Positions 1 to 8,106 of a DNA stretch of 64,000 nucleotides are shown one piece after another. The position numbers and the translations under genes are program-made. Each line of letters starts with the position of its first letter. The stretch's first letter is position 1. Below the pieces are notes generated by a model. It was not told the origin of the DNA. It saw nothing but the letters and a program-made list of their open reading frames with translations, and ran no database searches. The stretch covers positions 1 to 64,000 of the forward strand of contig NZ_JACTOJ010000001.1 in assembly GCF_032335695.1 (NCBI RefSeq), given 5' to 3'. Source of the stretch: JACTOJ01 sp032335695 (GTDB taxonomy: Bacteria; Bacillota; Clostridia; Clostridiales; Clostridiaceae).

Positions 1-506
1 AGGCTGTAATATTTCCTTAGGTGATAGGTTATTTTTCTGTAGCCATAATCAGCAGCATCCCCATCAATTGACTCCATAATAAATTCTTTGATTTGCTCAT
101 CGCATATCTTCTTAGCTTCCTTATCTAGACTATATCCCCTAGGCTTACCGCCTTTAGGTTTTATCTTTTCTTTTCCTTCAATACTCAAATTGTAATAATA
201 TGTGGATCTACCAAGCTTGACCACCTTCAAGACAGATACTGCGTTATATCCTTGATCTACATATTTTTTAGCTATTTCTACTTTATCTTTAATTGAGGGT
301 TTGATTTTTTTATTAAGTCCTTAAGTATGGCTATTTCTAAGTCCTTCTCTCCTAGAAGCTTCTTTAGCTGATCATTCTCCTTTGTTATATCTGTTAATTC
401 ACTCTCTAGCCCTTTATCTCATTGAAACAAGTGATACATTTCCTACTTCTTTAACTTCTCTTAATATTTCTTCTTTCAGTTCCTTTGTATAAGTTCTTCC
501 TCTCAT
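1..506 (-). pseudogene. Degenerate IS3-family transposase remnant (orfA/orfB), cut by window edge
   Basis: On the minus strand an ATG at 506, behind a good GGAGG site, opens an IS3-type OrfA beginning MRGRTYTKELKEEILREV. After about 30 codons the frame stops at TAA. The typical OrfA tail (KGLESELTDITKENDQLKKL and a leucine-zipper-like stretch) resumes in another frame, so the helix-turn-helix middle is deleted. OrfB follows near an A-rich run at about 306-318 (a likely programmed-frameshift site) and reads KKYVDQGYNAVSVLKVVKLG and then GRSTYYYN, running off the left edge. The DDE catalytic domain is not in the window. The missing OrfA segment argues for a dead copy. The element end probably lies near 560-576, directly against the next fragment. 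Confidence 0.8.
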
Positions 507-576
507 AGTTTACCTCCAATCACTTTCTACATTATAATAAATATATAGGCGATTGTCCAAATCAATTTAGGGGCTT

Positions 577-882
577 ATGAGATATATTACTAATAATAAT
601 CGTGTTGATATTATTGTAAAGTCTCTTGCCAATGGAGATATTGCACTGTCCTTTATAAATATCAGCGACTCAAGGGATACGAAGGAGCATTCGGTTGATG
701 TAGACTGCATTATCGATTATATCGATCACAAAATAGTCAATGCTGATAAATTTAAAAATGCTGTAAGCTTCTGCATAACGGACTTATGGACAGGTGATAA
801 GACAATGAACACTTCAAGAATCTTTTCTGTTACAGGCATTGACGCCTATGACAATGTAGCCATAAAGGTTACTCCTGTTTAA
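577..882 (+). pseudogene. C-terminal remnant of a GH27-like alpha-galactosidase
   Basis: This 101-residue frame starts at the presumed IS junction. Its content resembles the C-terminal beta-sandwich of family GH27 alpha-galactosidases: LANGDIALSFINISD early on, then ITDLWTGD, then a closing FSVTGIDAYDNVAIKV segment. No catalytic TIM barrel is present. The ATG at 577 lies immediately beside the transposon remnant, so it is probably an internal Met of a gene whose 5' part was removed or displaced. A short AGGGG lies just upstream, but only 3 bases from the ATG, so genuine expression is doubtful. The family call is from pattern recognition; an independent small protein is the alternative. Confidence 0.55.
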
Positions 883-977
883 TATGTTGATTATGTATTC
901 TGTTGTTATAACAGTTCAAAACTCCACTTGAACGGTAAAACCATCAACTTTAGTAATGTTAAAAAAGGATTTATAAT

Positions 978-1913
978 ATGAAAAAATTACTGCAAACAGC
1001 GATAGACTTTGGTGTTGCGAAGCTTAATTTGAGTTCCGCATATGCCGATGAGGTAGACAAATATTTTTCTGATATTGATAATCATTGGGCTAAAGTATAT
1101 GTATTAAAGCTTATAGAACGTGGTATTATTTCTGAGATGAATGACGGCTTATTTCATCCTGAGGATAATGTTACTACTGAACAGTTTGTGACAATGATAA
1201 TTAGAAGTAGTAAAGGCAATATAGAGCCAACGCGTGACGGTTGGTCATCAGGATACATGGACTATGCGTTGTATAAGGGGATAATAGGGGACTATGATAT
1301 AGCAAATATAAGCAAACCGATTGAGCGCCGTTCAGCTGCAAGAATAGTTCATGAAGCGCTTTTAATGGAATTCGGAGAAAGAGATGAGAATGAATGGTCG
1401 GCGGCAGAAAATCTTAGGGACTTATATTTGTGCCATACCTGTGTTATGCACATAGCACAGATGTATGTTAAAGGTATAATGCTCGGGCGTAACAATAACG
1501 TGCTTGATGCTGTGGGAATTATTACTCGCGCGGAAGCTGCAGCAGTTGTTGTAAGAATGCTTGATAGGGATCAGCGTATTTCCAAGACTGAGGGCAGAGA
1601 ATTTAAAAGTAAAAATCTATCACCCGATGAAGCATGGGAGTTGATATTAAATGATAATACTGCAATGCTTGTTGATGTGCGGACTAATGAGGATTACAAG
1701 ACAGGGCATATACAGGGAAGTGTTTGTATACCATTACATGATATATCGAATAACCCGTTCTCGGTATGTGATAGAAAGGATACTCCATTAATACTTTATT
1801 GCCAAAGGGGGTATAAGAGTTCTGTAGCTGCACAAGTACTTATAGATGCAGGTTATAGCAGAATTTACACAATTCTAGGTATAGAGCAGTATCATTATAA
1901 TTTATCTACGTAA
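978..1913 (+). CDS. S-layer homology (SLH) domain protein with C-terminal rhodanese domain
   Basis: The 311-residue protein has a poor signal-like start, then three SLH-type segments: about 28-75 (YFSDIDNHWAKVYVLKLI), about 90-130 and about 150-195 (ending RAEAAAVVVRML). SLH domains normally anchor proteins to secondary cell-wall polymer. Residues about 215-305 form a rhodanese domain with LVDVRTNEDYKTGHI and the active-site loop YCQRGYKS, putting the likely catalytic Cys at residue 275. Rhodaneses transfer sulfane sulfur, usually in the cytoplasm, so joining one to SLH modules is odd. The N terminus lacks a convincing hydrophobic core, so export is uncertain. It stands alone and ends in a strong terminator at 2007-2031. 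Confidence 0.8.
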   Translation: MKKLLQTAIDFGVAKLNLSSAYADEVDKYFSDIDNHWAKVYVLKLIERGIISEMNDGLFHPEDNVTTEQFVTMIIRSSKGNIEPTRDGWSSGYMDYALYKGIIGDYDIANISKPIERRSAARIVHEALLMEFGERDENEWSAAENLRDLYLCHTCVMHIAQMYVKGIMLGRNNNVLDAVGIITRAEAAAVVVRMLDRDQRISKTEGREFKSKNLSPDEAWELILNDNTAMLVDVRTNEDYKTGHIQGSVCIPLHDISNNPFSVCDRKDTPLILYCQRGYKSSVAAQVLIDAGYSRIYTILGIEQYHYNLST

Positions 1914-2006
1914 TATTATACATTTGATTTTAAAGCTATAATTAAAGATAATAATAAATTAGACCATTAACAGAGAATTTTAAAGTCTAGGAAAGTATAT
2001 TGCTGA

Positions 2007-2031
2007 CGAGCCCGAGAGGGCTCGTTTTTTT
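2007..2031 (+). terminator. Rho-independent terminator after SLH-rhodanese gene
   Basis: A perfect 7-bp GC-rich stem CGAGCCC/GGGCTCG with a GAGA tetraloop is followed by seven T residues. Confidence 0.9.
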
Positions 2032-2079
2032 CTAACTTTAAAAGTAATGTAGAGTAACGTCAGGAGCTTAATTAATGAA

Positions 2080-2119
2080 CTAGAAATCTAGAAATCTAGA
2101 AAACTAGTTATCTAGTTAA
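2080..2119. repeat. Five-copy 8-bp CTAG tandem array
   Basis: CTAG recurs exactly every 8 bases at 2080, 2088, 2096, 2104 and 2112, with units CTAGAAAT, CTAGAAAT, CTAGAAAA, CTAGTTAT and CTAGTTAA. The array is partly self-complementary. It lies about 160 bases upstream of the pyruvate carboxylase start. Confidence 0.75.
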
Positions 2120-2275
2120 GTATAAAATGCAACAATAATTGTCAGAAAATTTCATTTTATCTCGATAACTTCATAAAAACCAACAAAAAATGCATAAAAT
2201 CGCAAAAACATATTGCATTTTACTGAAAAACCAGTTATTTTATTAGTTAGGAAGAAAAATAATAGGGGGCCAAAA

Positions 2276-5200
2276 ATGAGCGAATTTAAAAGAGTATTAG
2301 TTGCTAATAGAGGCGAAATAGCAATAAGAATATTTAGAGCTTGTAAAGAACTGGGCATAAGGACTGTTGCAATTTACTCTAATGAAGATAAGTATTCCTT
2401 ATTTAGAACGAAAGCAGATGAGGCATATTTAGTTGGGGAGAATAAAAGTCCAGTAGAAGCTTATTTGGATATTGAAGAAATTATAAATCTTGCAATTAAA
2501 AAAGGTGTAGATGCTATACATCCTGGTTATGGATTCTTATCTGAAAATGCTGAATTTGCTAGAAAATGTGAAGAAGCAGGTATTGAGTTCATAGGACCTA
2601 CTGCTGAAATGATGGAGAAGCTTGGTGACAAAATAAAATCTAAAATTGTGGCACATTCAGTAGGAGTACCAACCATTCCAGGTTTTGAAATTGATATAAA
2701 AACTGTAGAAGAAGCAAAAAAACTTGCATTAGAATGTGGCTATCCAATAATGCTTAAGGCAGCAGCCGGCGGCGGTGGAAGAGGCATGAGAATAGTTAGA
2801 GGTGAAGAAGATTTAGAAGCTTCATTTTTGAGCGCTAAAAGCGAAGCAAAAAAGGCATTTGGAATCGATACTATTTTCATGGAAAAATATTTACAAAAAC
2901 CAAAGCATATTGAGGTTCAAGTGCTTGGAGATAAATATGGAAATATTGTTCACCTTTATGAAAGAGACTGTTCGATCCAAAGAAGGCATCAGAAGGTAGT
3001 TGAGATAGCACCTGCATTTTCAATTTCAGATGAAAAAAGAAAACAGATTTGTGAGGATGCACTTAAAATAGCTAAATCCGTTGGCTATAGGAGTGCTGGA
3101 ACATTAGAGTTTTTAGTTGATATGCACGGAAATCATTACTTTATAGAAATGAATCCAAGAGTGCAGGTAGAACATACAATAACAGAAATGATTACAGGCA
3201 TTGATATTGTTCAAAGTCAAATATTAATCGCTGAAGGACATAGACTTGATTCAGAAGAAGTTGGCATAAAATCACAAGATGACATAAAGCCAAGAGGATA
3301 TTCAATTCAGTGCAGAATCACAACAGAGGATCCTGTAAATAACTTTGCGCCAGATACAGGTAAAATAGAAGTGTATAGAACTAGTTCTGGTAATGGAATA
3401 AGACTGGATGGAGGCAATGGATTTGCGGGGGCAGTAATAACTCCTTATTATGATAGTCTCCTCGTAAAGAATATATCTCTTGGCAAAACCTTTAAGGATG
3501 CTATAAGAAAATCCATCAGAGCATTAGAAGAAACTAATATCGTTGGTGTAAAGACCAACATTGGATTTTTGATAAATGTACTTAATCATCCTACATTCTT
3601 AGCTGGAAAATGTGATACTGGATTTATTGATGAAAATCCTGATTTGATTGATGTTTCACCTAAAGCTGATGAAGAAAGCAGAATATTAAAGTTCATTGGA
3701 GATAAGGTGGTTAACGAAACTAAAGGTGAAAAGAGAGAATATGACGTACCAGTAGTTCCTAAGATAGAAACGCCAAGTGGTTTATGCGGAACAAAACAAA
3801 TATTAGATACTAAAGGTACAGCTGGACTTTTAAGCTGGATAAAGGATCAAAAAAAGCTTTTACTTACAGATACTACAATGAGGGATGCAAATCAATCTCT
3901 TATGGCAACTAGAGTTAGAACTAGAGATATGCTAAAAATAGCACAGCCCACATCTGTATATGGAAAAGATTTATTCTCTCTTGAAATGTGGGGAGGAGCA
4001 ACTTTTGATGTTTCTTATCGCTTTTTAAATGAGTCACCTTGGGAGAGGCTTAGAAAGCTAAGAAAAGCGATCCCAAATGTATTATTCCAAATGCTTGTGC
4101 GTGGAGCTAATGGGGTTGGATATAAAAACTATCCTGATAACGTGATACGTGAATTTATTAGAGAATCCGCCGAAAGTGGAATTGATGTATTTAGAATTTT
4201 CGATTCATTAAACTGGCTTAAGGGAATGGAAGTATCTATAGATGAAGTGTTAAAGAGCGGTAAGATTGCAGAAGCTTGTATATGCTACACTGGAGATATT
4301 TTAGACGATAAAAGAGAAAAATATAATTTAAATTACTATGTAAACTTAGCAAAGGAAATTGAAAAGACAGGTGCGCATATTTTAGGAATTAAGGATATGT
4401 CTGCTCTTTTAAAACCACATGCTGCTTTTAAGCTTGTTAAAGCATTGAAAGAAGAAGTTGGTATGCCAATACATCTTCATACACATGACACTACAGGAAA
4501 TGGAGTTGCAACAGTGATAATGGCCGCAGAGGCAGGAGTTGATATTGTTGATACTGCATTTAACAGTATGTCAGGCTTAACAAGCCAGCCAGCACTTAAC
4601 TCAGTAGTTGCTGCATTAAAGAATACCAGAAGAGATACTGGTATAGATTTAAATGGAATACAGCAGATTTCTGATTACTGGTCAGCAGTTAGACCTGTAT
4701 ATTATAAATTTGAGTCTGAACTTATATCTGGCTCAGCAGAAATTTATGAATATGAGATTCCAGGAGGTCAATACTCAAATTTAAAGCCACAAGTTGAGAG
4801 CTTTGGTCTTGGACATAAATTTAATGAAGTTAAAAAGATGTATAAAGAAGTTAACGAATTAGTTGGGGATATAGTAAAAGTTACACCTTCATCTAAAATG
4901 GTTGGTGACTTTGCAATATTCATGGTCCAAAATGGTCTCACAAAAGAAAACATATATGAAAAAGCTGTAAATCTAGCATTTCCTGATTCTGTAGTTTCAT
5001 ATTTTAAAGGTATGATGGGGCAGCCTATGGATGGTTTTCCAGAAAAGCTTCAAAAGCTTGTGTTAAAAGGGGAAGAACCGATAACATGTAGACCTGGAGA
5101 ACTTTTAGAACCAGAGGACTTTGATAAAATAGGCGAATATTTAAAGAGAAAGTACAGTTTTGAGCCAACCATGAAGGATAAGCTAAGTTATGCTTTATAT

Positions 5201-5704
5201 CCAGATGTATTTGAAGGATACTTAAAATATAGAAAACAATTTGGAGATTTAAGCTGTATGGGAAGCGATGTTTTCTTCCACGGACTAGCTGAAGGAGAGA
5301 CATCAGAAGTTGAAGTTTCAAATGGAAAGAGCTTTATAACCAAATTAATTAAAGTAAGCTCAGTAGACCAAGAAGGAAACAGAACTTTATTTTTCGAGGT
5401 AGATGGATTTAGAAGAGAGATTAAGATTAAAGATAAAAACAGCAAGAGACTTAATGAGGTAATTGAAACTAAATTTGCAGATGCCGACAATCCCAATGAA
5501 ATTGGAGCACCAATACCAGGAACAATTTTATCTGTTCTAGTTAAGGAAGGGGATAAAGTTAAGGAAAATGATGCGCTAATAATTGTTGAAGCAATGAAAA
5601 TGGAAACAAGAGTAACAGCATCAGTAAGTGGTGAGGTAACTGAAATCAATGTAAAAGAAGGCCAGCAAGTAGGCTCTGGAGAACTACTACTAAGGCTTAA
5701 ATAG
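2276..5704 (+). CDS. pyc: Pyruvate carboxylase
   Basis: The 1142-residue single-chain biotin enzyme carboxylates pyruvate to oxaloacetate using ATP and bicarbonate, refilling the C4 acid pool. The start is the ATG before SEFKRVLVANRGEIAIRIF, behind a GGGGG ribosome site. Domains in order are: biotin carboxylase (about 1-455, with the glycine-rich ATP loop AAAGGGGRGMRIV and EMNPRVQVEHTITE), carboxyltransferase (about 530-800, with LLTDTTMRDANQSL and the metal-site HLHTHDTTGNG), the allosteric/tetramerisation region, and a biotinyl carrier domain. The carrier has EAMKMETRV, with the biotin-accepting Lys at residue 1108. Length matches the family (about 1145). It is monocistronic, with its own terminator. 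Confidence 0.97.
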   Translation: MSEFKRVLVANRGEIAIRIFRACKELGIRTVAIYSNEDKYSLFRTKADEAYLVGENKSPVEAYLDIEEIINLAIKKGVDAIHPGYGFLSENAEFARKCEEAGIEFIGPTAEMMEKLGDKIKSKIVAHSVGVPTIPGFEIDIKTVEEAKKLALECGYPIMLKAAAGGGGRGMRIVRGEEDLEASFLSAKSEAKKAFGIDTIFMEKYLQKPKHIEVQVLGDKYGNIVHLYERDCSIQRRHQKVVEIAPAFSISDEKRKQICEDALKIAKSVGYRSAGTLEFLVDMHGNHYFIEMNPRVQVEHTITEMITGIDIVQSQILIAEGHRLDSEEVGIKSQDDIKPRGYSIQCRITTEDPVNNFAPDTGKIEVYRTSSGNGIRLDGGNGFAGAVITPYYDSLLVKNISLGKTFKDAIRKSIRALEETNIVGVKTNIGFLINVLNHPTFLAGKCDTGFIDENPDLIDVSPKADEESRILKFIGDKVVNETKGEKREYDVPVVPKIETPSGLCGTKQILDTKGTAGLLSWIKDQKKLLLTDTTMRDANQSLMATRVRTRDMLKIAQPTSVYGKDLFSLEMWGGATFDVSYRFLNESPWERLRKLRKAIPNVLFQMLVRGANGVGYKNYPDNVIREFIRESAESGIDVFRIFDSLNWLKGMEVSIDEVLKSGKIAEACICYTGDILDDKREKYNLNYYVNLAKEIEKTGAHILGIKDMSALLKPHAAFKLVKALKEEVGMPIHLHTHDTTGNGVATVIMAAEAGVDIVDTAFNSMSGLTSQPALNSVVAALKNTRRDTGIDLNGIQQISDYWSAVRPVYYKFESELISGSAEIYEYEIPGGQYSNLKPQVESFGLGHKFNEVKKMYKEVNELVGDIVKVTPSSKMVGDFAIFMVQNGLTKENIYEKAVNLAFPDSVVSYFKGMMGQPMDGFPEKLQKLVLKGEEPITCRPGELLEPEDFDKIGEYLKRKYSFEPTMKDKLSYALYPDVFEGYLKYRKQFGDLSCMGSDVFFHGLAEGETSEVEVSNGKSFITKLIKVSSVDQEGNRTLFFEVDGFRREIKIKDKNSKRLNEVIETKFADADNPNEIGAPIPGTILSVLVKEGDKVKENDALIIVEAMKMETRVTASVSGEVTEINVKEGQQVGSGELLLRLK

Positions 5705-5715
5705 AGAAGCATAGA

Positions 5716-5756
5716 AAAATGCCATGGTTAATTTAAAGATTAATCATGGCATTTTG
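5716..5756 (+). terminator. Terminator downstream of pyc
   Basis: A long stem AAATGCCATG plus inner ATTAAT pairing folds back on ATTAAT and CATGGCATTT, ending in TTTT. It lies 12 bases after the pyc stop and is roughly symmetric. Confidence 0.8.
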
Positions 5757-5810
5757 ATTATGTAACAAATAAAAACCACTCACTAAGCAAGTGGAAGAAA
5801 AGAGTTATGA

Positions 5811-5850
5811 ATGTTTTAAATCAATGTAAAAATCAACACTTATTTAAAAC
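5811..5850. repeat. Dispersed ~42-bp palindromic repeat, copy A
   Basis: Nine-base arms GTTTTAAAT (5813-5821) and ATTTAAAAC (5842-5850) flank a conserved core (ATGTAAAAATCAACACT). The reverse complement of 63785-63829 matches almost base for base, and 23011-23031 matches the right half. Confidence 0.7.
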
Positions 5851-5871
5851 AGAGCCAACAAAAATAATAAC

Positions 5872-5907
5872 TTGAAGAAATAGTCATATCATGATATTAT
5901 ATGACTA
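5872..5907 (+). promoter_or_regulatory. Toxin-antitoxin promoter with overlapping operator
   Basis: A -35 TTGAAG (5872-5877) and a -10 TATTAT (5895-5900) are separated by 17 bases. A perfect 9-bp inverted repeat TAGTCATAT (5881-5889)/ATATGACTA (5899-5907) covers the spacer and -10. This is the expected arrangement for antitoxin autorepression. Confidence 0.7.
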
Positions 5908-5933
5908 TGAAAATATCGAAATGAGGTGATAGC

Positions 5934-6242
5934 ATGGAAGCAGCAATCAGACCATCGGCGGATTTAAGAAATCATTATAGTGAAATCTCCAAGCAGTGCA
6001 AAGAATCAAGAGATGCCGTTATTATTACTGTAAATGGACGAGGTGATACAGCAGTTCTTGGATTGCAGGATTACTATCAGATGAAATCGGAACTGGAGCT
6101 ACTCAGAACACTTGCAGAGGCAGAAGATGATGTAAGAAATGGAAGATTGGCATCGATGCAGGATTCATTTGACGATCTTCGTGCATCCTTACTGGAAAGG
6201 AAGCAAGCTTTCGAGGAAGGCGGAAAGTTGGATGATTTATAA
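5934..6242 (+). CDS. Phd/YefM-family antitoxin
   Basis: The 102-residue protein starts MEAAIRPSADLRNHYSEI, the N-terminal DNA-binding beta-alpha fold typical of Phd/YefM antitoxins, with VIITVNGRGDTAVLGLQDYYQM as its core. The C-terminal half (about 55-102) is acidic and helical and is expected to wrap the toxin. A GAGGTGA ribosome site precedes the ATG. The reading frame overlaps the toxin start by 11 bases, so the pair is translationally coupled. The promoter at 5872-5900 carries an inverted repeat, probably the autoregulatory operator. The antitoxin class is a family-level call and the cognate target is not deducible. Confidence 0.9.
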   Translation: MEAAIRPSADLRNHYSEISKQCKESRDAVIITVNGRGDTAVLGLQDYYQMKSELELLRTLAEAEDDVRNGRLASMQDSFDDLRASLLERKQAFEEGGKLDDL

Positions 6243-6543
6243 AATATTACGAACGGATAAAGCAGAGGAGCAGCTTCGCAAAATCATTTTTTACATTGCG
6301 GGTGACAATGGTGATGTTAATATCGCACTTGAATATCTAGACAAGATTGAAACAGCAATCAATCGTCTTCAAGAGTTTCCAGAGTTAGGAAGCACCCCGA
6401 AATATTCCATTTTAAAAAAGCAAGGGTACAGAGTATTGATCGTTGAAAGACATCTTATTTTTTATAAGATAAATGAGTCAGATAAGTTAGTCATTGTATA
6501 TGCCATTGTAGATGGGAGAAGAGAATATCGTAATTTGATATGA
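6232..6543 (+). CDS. RelE/ParE-superfamily toxin
   Basis: The 103-residue basic protein starts with MIYKILRTDKAEEQLRKIIFYI and continues with IALEYLDKIETAINRLQEFPELG, then YRVLIVERHLIFYKI and a closing AIVDGRREYRNLI. This helix-hairpin plus beta-sheet order is typical of RelE/ParE toxins. RelE members cut mRNA at the ribosome; ParE members poison gyrase. The sequence alone does not decide which, though the spacing and final RREYRNLI resemble ParE/RelE-like YoeB relatives. The ATG at 6232 is chosen because it overlaps the antitoxin end and begins the conserved fold. A longer in-frame upstream ATG at 6139 would add 31 residues of antitoxin-overlapping sequence and is unlikely. Confidence 0.88.
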   Translation: MIYKILRTDKAEEQLRKIIFYIAGDNGDVNIALEYLDKIETAINRLQEFPELGSTPKYSILKKQGYRVLIVERHLIFYKINESDKLVIVYAIVDGRREYRNLI

Positions 6544-6627
6544 AAGCTGAACAAAGCTTTTAGGTTAAATCTGGATGCTTTTCTACCATTTAAGGTGGAA
6601 TGCTTGGAATAATAGGCTGAAATATAA

Positions 6628-6652
6628 AGGTTAGAGAAATCTAGCCTTTTTT
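6628..6652 (+). terminator. Terminator after toxin gene
   Basis: Stem AGGTTAGA/TCTAGCCT with a GAAA loop and one G-U pair, followed by a T-tract. Confidence 0.75.
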
Positions 6653-6833
6653 GTGTTTTATGTATCCTCAAGCCATTTGAGTATATCTTTCTTTTTAATT
6701 ATAACCAATTATAAAAAAATTAATAAACTAATTAAAATAATTAATTAATAAATAAAAATATATAAAATAAATTAATCAATATATTGAAAAAATAAATATT
6801 AGTAGTATAATATAATTATGGAGAGTGATTTGT

Positions 6834-7196
6834 ATGGCTTATAGAATATTAACTCAATGTCCTGTATGTAATTCCAAGCTTACAGTTACAAAATTAACAT
6901 GCAAAAAATGTAATACTGTAATTGAGAATGACTTCGAGCTTTCTAAGTTTTCTTACCTTACCATGGATCAACTAAATTTTGCAGAAGTTTTTATAAAATG
7001 CAGGGGCAATATTAAGGATGTTGAAAAGGAACTTGGAATATCTTATCCTACAGTTCGAAGCAAAATTGAAGATTTAATTGCTTCACTGGGGTATGTACCT
7101 ATTAGAGAGAAAGCAGATAACAGCTCAGAAGTAATTGATAAGCTTGAGAAAGGAGAAATTACAGCAGAGCAGGCATTAAATTTATTAAAAAAATAA
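6834..7196 (+). CDS. DUF2089-type zinc-ribbon/HTH protein with SHOCT-like tail
   Basis: The 120-residue protein begins with a zinc ribbon (CPVCNSKLTVTKLTCKKC, two CxxC pairs). It continues with a helix-turn-helix-like region (about 45-85: FIKCRGNIKDVEKELGISYP and TVRSKIEDLIASLG), as in DUF2089 proteins. The last 25 residues (VIDKLEKGEITAEQALNLLK) form a SHOCT-like helical pair. The chosen ATG has GGAGAG 8 bases upstream; an in-frame GTG at 6825 overlaps that site and is less likely. The same LEkGkI..eqA motif opens the next gene, only 22 bases downstream. Probable transcriptional regulator of this small operon; the ligand is unknown. Confidence 0.8.
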   Translation: MAYRILTQCPVCNSKLTVTKLTCKKCNTVIENDFELSKFSYLTMDQLNFAEVFIKCRGNIKDVEKELGISYPTVRSKIEDLIASLGYVPIREKADNSSEVIDKLEKGEITAEQALNLLKK

Positions 7197-7218
7197 TTAT
7201 AAAGGGGAGTTGGATTAA

Positions 7219-7587
7219 ATGAATGACGAAATTATGAAGGTATTAAATATGCTGGAAGAGGGAAAAATTGATGCGCAGAAAGCGGGAGAACTTATAGAGG
7301 TGTTATATGCTTCTAAAAATAATATTCCTGCAGTAATTAACTCAGATAAAATGCTAAAGATTAGAGTTAATTCACAAAATGGGGACAATGTAAATATAAA
7401 TATACCCGTTAAGTTCATAAAAACCATAGGAGGAGCTATTAATAGAGTACCTAAGGTAGAAGGGGTAGAAGGTTTAGAGGATATAGATATTCAGGCTATC
7501 CTTCAGGCTGTAAGTGACGGGCTGGACGGTAAGATCGTAGATGTGAAAAGTGAAAAAGGGGACAACGTAGAGATTATTGTTGAATAA
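7219..7587 (+). CDS. SHOCT-like domain protein
   Basis: The 122-residue protein starts with a SHOCT-like helical pair (KVLNMLEEGKIDAQKAGELI). Two copies of a beta-rich module follow (LKIRVNSQNGDNVNINIPVK near 45 and VDVKSEKGDNVEIIVE at the end), joined by a linker containing VEGVEGLEDIDIQAILQAV. A GGGGAG ribosome site lies 12 bases upstream. Similar small proteins accompany DUF2089 regulators and are often annotated only as SHOCT-like or YvlB-like. No enzymatic motif or membrane segment is visible. The shared N-terminal motif suggests it may contact the upstream regulator; that is inference. Confidence 0.75.
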   Translation: MNDEIMKVLNMLEEGKIDAQKAGELIEVLYASKNNIPAVINSDKMLKIRVNSQNGDNVNINIPVKFIKTIGGAINRVPKVEGVEGLEDIDIQAILQAVSDGLDGKIVDVKSEKGDNVEIIVE

Positions 7588-7635
7588 CAGCATTGGAGGC
7601 ACAGGTAGTAATAATTCTTCTGTGGAGAAAAAGGA

Positions 7636-7917
7636 ATGCGGAAGGGAATTGTTGAAATGAGAATTTATATAAGAGAAAAAAATGGTAAGAGCTTTTTTAT
7701 TCCCATACCTTTGAGTATTGCAAGTTTAGGATGTCGGATAGCTTCCTATGCTATAGAGAAATCTGGAAAGAAGCTTAATCAGCAGCAAAGGGACATAATT
7801 GATTGCATAGATTTTGATGAACTTGCCAAGAGTATAAAATATCTAAGGGGCTACAGAGGTCTAAAATTGGTGGAAGTTACGTCAGCGGATGGCGATGAAG
7901 TAACCATAACTCTGTAA
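7636..7917 (+). CDS. Small conserved hypothetical protein, third gene of the SHOCT-like operon
   Basis: The 93-residue protein reads MRIYIREKNGKSFFIPIPLS at its core. A middle helix contains LNQQQRDIIDCIDFDELAKSI, and the end is LVEVTSADGDEVTITL. That ending strongly resembles the VDVKSEKGDNVEIIVE ending of the preceding protein, so the two are probably related without the SHOCT helices here. The start may be ATG 7636 (GGAG 8 bases upstream) or ATG 7657. A terminator follows at 7957-7982. I do not recognise a function. Confidence 0.7.
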   Translation: MRKGIVEMRIYIREKNGKSFFIPIPLSIASLGCRIASYAIEKSGKKLNQQQRDIIDCIDFDELAKSIKYLRGYRGLKLVEVTSADGDEVTITL

Positions 7918-7956
7918 TTCACTTTTGGATCATGTTTTGGAAATAAAACCAGAGAG

Positions 7957-7982
7957 AAGCAGCCATAAATGCTGCTTTTTTG
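7957..7982 (+). terminator. Terminator closing the DUF2089 operon
   Basis: Stem AAGCAGC/GCTGCTT with a seven-base loop, followed by a run of T residues. Confidence 0.85.
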
Positions 7983-8106
7983 TCGTTTGTAGCCAAATTT
8001 TGCTTTGCTGTAAAAATAAAAATTTTCATTTTTATATACATCATCATTATCTAAAGGGTAAAGATGTGGTAAAATCTAATAGCGAGTAAATATAGGAGGA
8101 TACATT

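Larger units (their letters stand above)
1914..2275. other. Intergenic region upstream of pyruvate carboxylase
   Basis: This 362-base gap holds the terminator at 2007-2031 and an 8-bp-period CTAG array at 2080-2115. It ends in an AT-rich leader with a GGGGG ribosome site at 2265-2269. I see no additional gene or recognisable riboswitch. Confidence 0.5.

Noticed and set aside
1914..2275. Riboswitch or T-box in front of pyc
   Set aside because: No conserved T-box, specifier or known aptamer sequence was seen; only the CTAG array.
5188..5712. 174-residue minus-strand reading frame over pyc
   Set aside because: It lies within the conserved pyruvate carboxylase coding sequence, has low-complexity Ser/Leu composition and no ribosome site or family motif.
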